Assembly (NCBI GenBank): GCA_050950065.1
Contig: JBMNGX010000008.1
Coordinates: forward strand, 12,367-76,366
Source of the DNA: JBAYOE01 sp050950065
GTDB taxonomy: Bacteria > Spirochaetota > Spirochaetia > Sphaerochaetales > Sphaerochaetaceae
Reading direction: 5' to 3'
Length of the DNA: 64,000 nt
Shown here: one piece after another, positions 60,994 through 64,000 of the stretch
Layout of the letters: each line of letters starts with the position of its first letter
Position numbering within the stretch: the first letter of the stretch is position 1
The notes under the pieces: generated by a model
Told to the model about the DNA's origin: nothing
What the model saw: the letters and a program-made list of their open reading frames with translations, nothing else
Databases searched by the model: none
Position numbers and translations under genes: made by a program

Positions 60994-61493
60994 GGAGTGA
61001 CAACGTAATAAAGGTTAAATTCTTTATCTAAATCGTATGCTAAAAAGTCCTCTTCAGGGGTGTTTTCATAAAACAAAACAAATGTCTTAGTTAACTCTTT
61101 AGTAGTTAGAGGGGCGTGGTGCCACACCCCTTTTTTAAATCTAATTGCACTTCCTTTGGGAACTTTAAAGGCTTTAGCACTCTCAAAATCGGGCATATCT
61201 GCCTTACTCTTATCTGATAGCGCTGCAACAACAATTATGTCGTCAGTAGGAATAAGTACTTCACTAGTAGTGGTGTGTTGTTCTAAGGTGTGCTCTTCAA
61301 GACCATTTTTACCATATGTTTGGACTATTGAGACACTTGTTAACCCACTATGATCCATAACTGCTAGTTTATTCCAAAAAGAGAGTTCAGTATCAGAAGC
61401 ATCAGCACTTCGAGTTGAAGTACTGATGAACTGTCCATACTCATTAAAACTCACATCTGTTGCATCAAGAAGTTTTAATTCAATTTTTCTCAT
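60990..61493 (-). CDS. Ureidoglycolate-lyase-like (AllA family) cupin protein
   Basis: The ~167-residue protein resembles the AllA/ureidoglycolate lyase cupin fold: EEHTLEQHTTTSEVLIPTDD, then FKVPKGSAIRFKKGVWHHAP with the expected His-His. Enzyme identity is not sure; it may be an unrelated lyase or an isomerase for a sugar-acid. I choose the ATG at 61493, 5 bases after the dhaL stop; an upstream extension in-frame to 61538 lies in dhaL. It shares a TTAA stop with the convergent kinase. Confidence 0.68.
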   Translation of the reverse strand: MRKIELKLLDATDVSFNEYGQFISTSTRSADASDTELSFWNKLAVMDHSGLTSVSIVQTYGKNGLEEHTLEQHTTTSEVLIPTDDIIVVAALSDKSKADMPDFESAKAFKVPKGSAIRFKKGVWHHAPLTTKELTKTFVLFYENTPEEDFLAYDLDKEFNLYYVVTP

Positions 61494-61497
61494 TTTT

Positions 61498-62134
61498 TTA
61501 ATTATCCATTTTAGCAATGTAGTCGGCAAAAACAGCAACTATTAAAGCACCCACTGTAGCACCTGGGTCTTGTACTGTTCTCGACTTCTCTTGATAATAG
61601 GCAGCCCTTCCGTGTTGAGCAACCATATCTTTAGTTGCTTCAACACCTTTATTAGCTGCCTCTTTAGCCGCTATAAAAGCCTCTTTCAATGGAGCTTGAG
61701 AATTTTCCAATGCAGTTGCAGCAGGGTCTAAAGAGTCCAGTATTGTCTTCTCCCCCAACTTTTGACTTACCTCTTTCAGCTATACCGTCGGTAAATGTGC
61801 GCCAAAAAAGGGCCATATCGTTTAAAGAGATCTCAGTTTTATCTCTAAGGGCTTTTCCCCCTCTCATAAAACCTGTGGCCATTAAAGTACCCATCGTTGA
61901 AGGGGCAGCTTTCGCCATTACCATCCCCCCTTTCATCAACATCGAACCAATATCATCATCGGTGTAAGATTGGGCAAACTCATCTCCAGCTTTAAATATT
62001 GCTGCCATGGTTAATCCTAAATCTCCATCACCCATAACTGAATCTAGTTCTATGAGGTAATCTCTGTTGGCTTGAGCCATCTCATTTAACTTGGTAAATA
62101 TTGCTTTAAAATCATCTAGTTGTAACAAAGACAT
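61498..62134 (-). pseudogene. dhaL: DhaL-like dihydroxyacetone kinase ADP-binding subunit, frameshifted
   Basis: The ~211-residue DhaL-type protein has DSVMGDGDLGLTMAA near residue 32 (Asp ligands), KAAPSTMGTLMATG, and FTDGIAERGKSKVG. The frame then breaks, and the other frame continues as GEKTILDSLDPAATAL, giving the consensus GKSxxGEKTxLDxLxPA. One extra G in the GGGGG run at 61752-61756 (minus strand) explains it. The end KSRTVQDPGATVGALIV carries the R-x-x-DPGA motif. DhaL normally transfers phosphate to DhaK-bound substrate using ATP or DhaM; no DhaM is visible. It lies between dhaK and the AllA-like gene. Confidence 0.8.
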
Positions 62135-62144
62135 TGTAAAACTC

Positions 62145-63149
62145 CTATTTAAAGTTGCTTTTGCTCAAAAATGGGGTGTGTGCAGGGACGCTTAGATACT
62201 CTTTTAACTCATCATCTAATTTAAGCAATGAGATAGAGGCTCCAGCCATCTCCATTGAGGTGGCATACTCACCAGCATAGACGTGGAACACTTTAATGCC
62301 GTTCTCTTTAAGCATCTCGTCAACTTTACGGTACATGATGTACAACTCCTCTTTTGGAGTTGCCCCTAAACGTTCATCAACACTGCAACTTCATCCCTTT
62401 GGTATAAGGAAGGTCTTCTAAAATTGCATTTAACATTTGCTCAACAACTTCATCAGCACTCTTTAAAGGGCCTCGTTCGATTCCAGGCTCTCCATGAATT
62501 CCCATTCCAATTTCCATCTCCCCTTCTCCGATGGAGAATGAGGGCTTACCAACTTCTGGTACAATACAAGGAGATAAAGCTACCCCCATTGTACGAACGT
62601 TGTCGGCAACTTTTTGGGCAATTCTTTTAACTTCATCTAAATCTTTCATTGCAGCAGCAGCGCCACCTGCAATTTTATAGATAAAAAATATTCCAGCAAC
62701 ACCACGTCGTTTGTGCTCTTCGCCTTTTTAGAAGAGGCTACATCTTCACCAGCAACAACTTGCTCTACTCGAATATCTTCCATATCTGCCATCTCAGCAG
62801 CCATATCAAAGTTCATTACATCGCCACCGTAGTTACCGTAGATATATAAAACACCAGCTCCACTGTCGATGGCTTTGGTTACTTCAAACATTTGCTCAGC
62901 ACTTGGAGATTGAAATACTCCCCCTACTGAACAACCATCGAGCATATTTTCTCCAACATATCCTAAAAACAGCGGTAAGTGGCCTGATCCTCCCCCTGTA
63001 GCTATTCCAACTTTGCCTTTCTTAACATTTTTTGTTACAAAACATCTTAAATCATCGTTAACATAAGTTACTTGATTAGGGTGAGCTGCTACTATCCCTT
63101 TAATCATCTCATCTACAAAATTTTCTGGTTTATTTAAAAACTTTTTCAT
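62145..63149 (-). pseudogene. dhaK: DhaK-like dihydroxyacetone/erythrulose kinase substrate-binding subunit, with three frameshifts
   Basis: Three same-strand fragments together give a ~330-residue DhaK-like protein. The first has GIATGGGSGHLPLFLGYVG and MNFDMAAEMADMEDI. The second has ALSPCIVPEVGKPSFSIGEG and GMGIHGEPGIERG, with the substrate-binding histidine. The third has VFHVYAGEYATSMEMAGASI. The breaks are single-base losses: in the A run (plus-strand T5 at 62725-62729), in the GGG run near 62395-62397, and in the TTT run near 62366-62369. All lie in homopolymers. It may bind dihydroxyacetone or erythrulose. It sits between the permease gene and dhaL. Confidence 0.8.
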
Positions 63150-63173
63150 ACCTAGTTCTCCTTCAATAATAAT

Positions 63174-64000
63174 TTATGTTGCTTCAGAAGCAGTCGATTG
63201 CCGCATTTTTTTAACCCGTTTGTAGTTTCCATATTGTTGGGCGATATAGTTGATTGTCATTACCAACAACAGTGCAAATCCCCAAATAAACTTACGGACG
63301 AATGGACTAAATGCTAAGATGTTAAAACCACTTTGGGTTACTTGTAACATTACAATAGCCATCAACAAACCTGGAATATTTCCAAATCCGCCATCTGGAT
63401 CTGCTCCACCTAAGACAACTACTAAAATTGCTTGTAGTAAGTAAGATGATCCATATCCTGGACGCATCGAGTTAGCTCTACTAATCATAATGATTGATGA
63501 CACAGCTGCTAAAAGAGCAGTTGTTATATATGTTTGCATTATAATTTTAGCATTATCGACACCAGAGTAGCGTGATACTATTGGGTTAGTTCCCAACATA
63601 TACATATTAAAACCTTGTTCAGTTTTACCCAGTAATAACCAAACAAATATAGTTCCTATGATAAATAGGATGAAAACTATTGGGATTCCAAAAATTGACC
63701 CACTACCGATGTATAAAAAACGATTTTGGGAAGTTTGCAACACTTAATCCTTTAGTAATTACAGTAGCAATTCCTAAAAACAGTCCTTGAGTTCCCAATG
63801 TTGCCAAAATTGGAGGGACACCAATATAGGCAATTAAAAATCCATTAATTAAACCTACAGGAAGGGCAGCTACGATTGTAGCGGCAATTGCCAACACAAT
63901 AGAGAGCATTGGATTCATCCCTGCGGCAGGTCCTTTTGTTAAAATAAGAGCTGCAATAACACCTGTAAAGTTTGCTGTAGCAACTACTGAAAGATCAATT
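63174..64000 (-). pseudogene. Sugar ABC transporter permease (RbsC-like), frameshifted and cut by window edge
   Basis: The permease belongs to the BPD_transp_2/RbsC group. Upstream of 63918 the frame reads IDLSVVATANFTGVIAALIL and continues with AALPVGLINGFLIAYIGVPP and ILATLGTQGLFLGIATVITK. After FPKSF the frame breaks in a T6 run (63715-63720 on the plus strand), where five would keep it. It resumes as LYIGSGSIFGIPIVF and VLGGADPDGGFGNIPGLLMA (residues typical of GAxxxGG permeases) and ends at 63174. The N-terminus lies beyond base 64000. It would import the locus's sugar, with binding protein and ATPase genes further out. Confidence 0.83.

Noticed and set aside
1..64000. CRISPR arrays, rRNA genes and insertion sequences
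   Set aside because: No regularly spaced repeats, no rRNA-like stretches and no transposase or terminal repeats were seen by eye.

Overview
The window is a compact, AT-rich bacterial chromosome segment that looks like an anaerobic or fermentative spirochaete (Spirochaetota, Sphaerochaeta/Treponema-like). This is an inference. It rests on the complete V/A-type ATPase operon in place of an F-type one, the TrpXYZ-like ABC transporter, many small lipoproteins, an isolated pta, and dense gene packing with frequent GTG/TTG starts. No rRNA, CRISPR array or insertion sequence was seen.

Layout. 1-1902: glyS (cut by the window edge) and gltX. 1988-6205: a tightly coupled minus-strand block of AAA ATPase, RloB-like protein with lost acidic motifs, seven-helix LuxR regulator and alpha/beta hydrolase, behind a PHP phosphatase gene. 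6290-9658: cobO, a lipoprotein and a NatAB-like ABC exporter. 9810-12955: an extremely acidic small protein and a three-gene ABC importer. 12944-18523: rplU-rpmA-obg-nadD-yqeK-lipoprotein-rsfS, with argS upstream. 18642-34743: housekeeping genes (cysE, AraC regulator, mtaB, tyrA, pta, MATE pump, rsmA, comEC, phosphosugar mutase, HAD phosphatase, corA with a possible leader peptide, HD protein, DUF3006 protein, a degenerate PIG-L protein, beta-CASP ribonuclease). 34818-35498: LUD protein. 35495-44967: eleven-gene V/A-ATPase operon ending in UspA and a PTS IIA protein. 45018-49093: a chaperone-usher pair whose usher carries a TonB-like membrane anchor and linker. 49359-49432: tRNA-Pro. 49517-51416: a second ATPase-TOPRIM pair, probably for phage defence. 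51638-64000: aldehyde dehydrogenase and a large sugar-utilisation locus.

The sugar locus has two halves around 56.1 kb. The minus-strand half holds an epimerase, an FGGY kinase and a beta-hydroxyacid dehydrogenase. The plus-strand half holds a DeoR regulator, a BtpA/SgcQ protein, an M29 aminopeptidase-like protein and a second FGGY kinase. Beyond it, on the minus strand, are an ABC permease, dhaK, dhaL and an AllA-like protein. The epimerase, BtpA, peptidase and DeoR combination resembles the poorly understood E. coli sgc operon, with ABC import and FGGY/DhaKL kinases in place of the PTS. Five genes between 56.3 and 63.8 kb are broken by single-base indels, almost all in homopolymers. No such breaks were noticed elsewhere, so this is either local sequence error or local gene decay.

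The least ordinary parts are the pseudo-RloB/7TM-LuxR operon, the anchored usher, and the sgc-like locus. Convergent genes repeatedly share TTAA or TTAG stop overlaps, with no intrinsic terminators between them.
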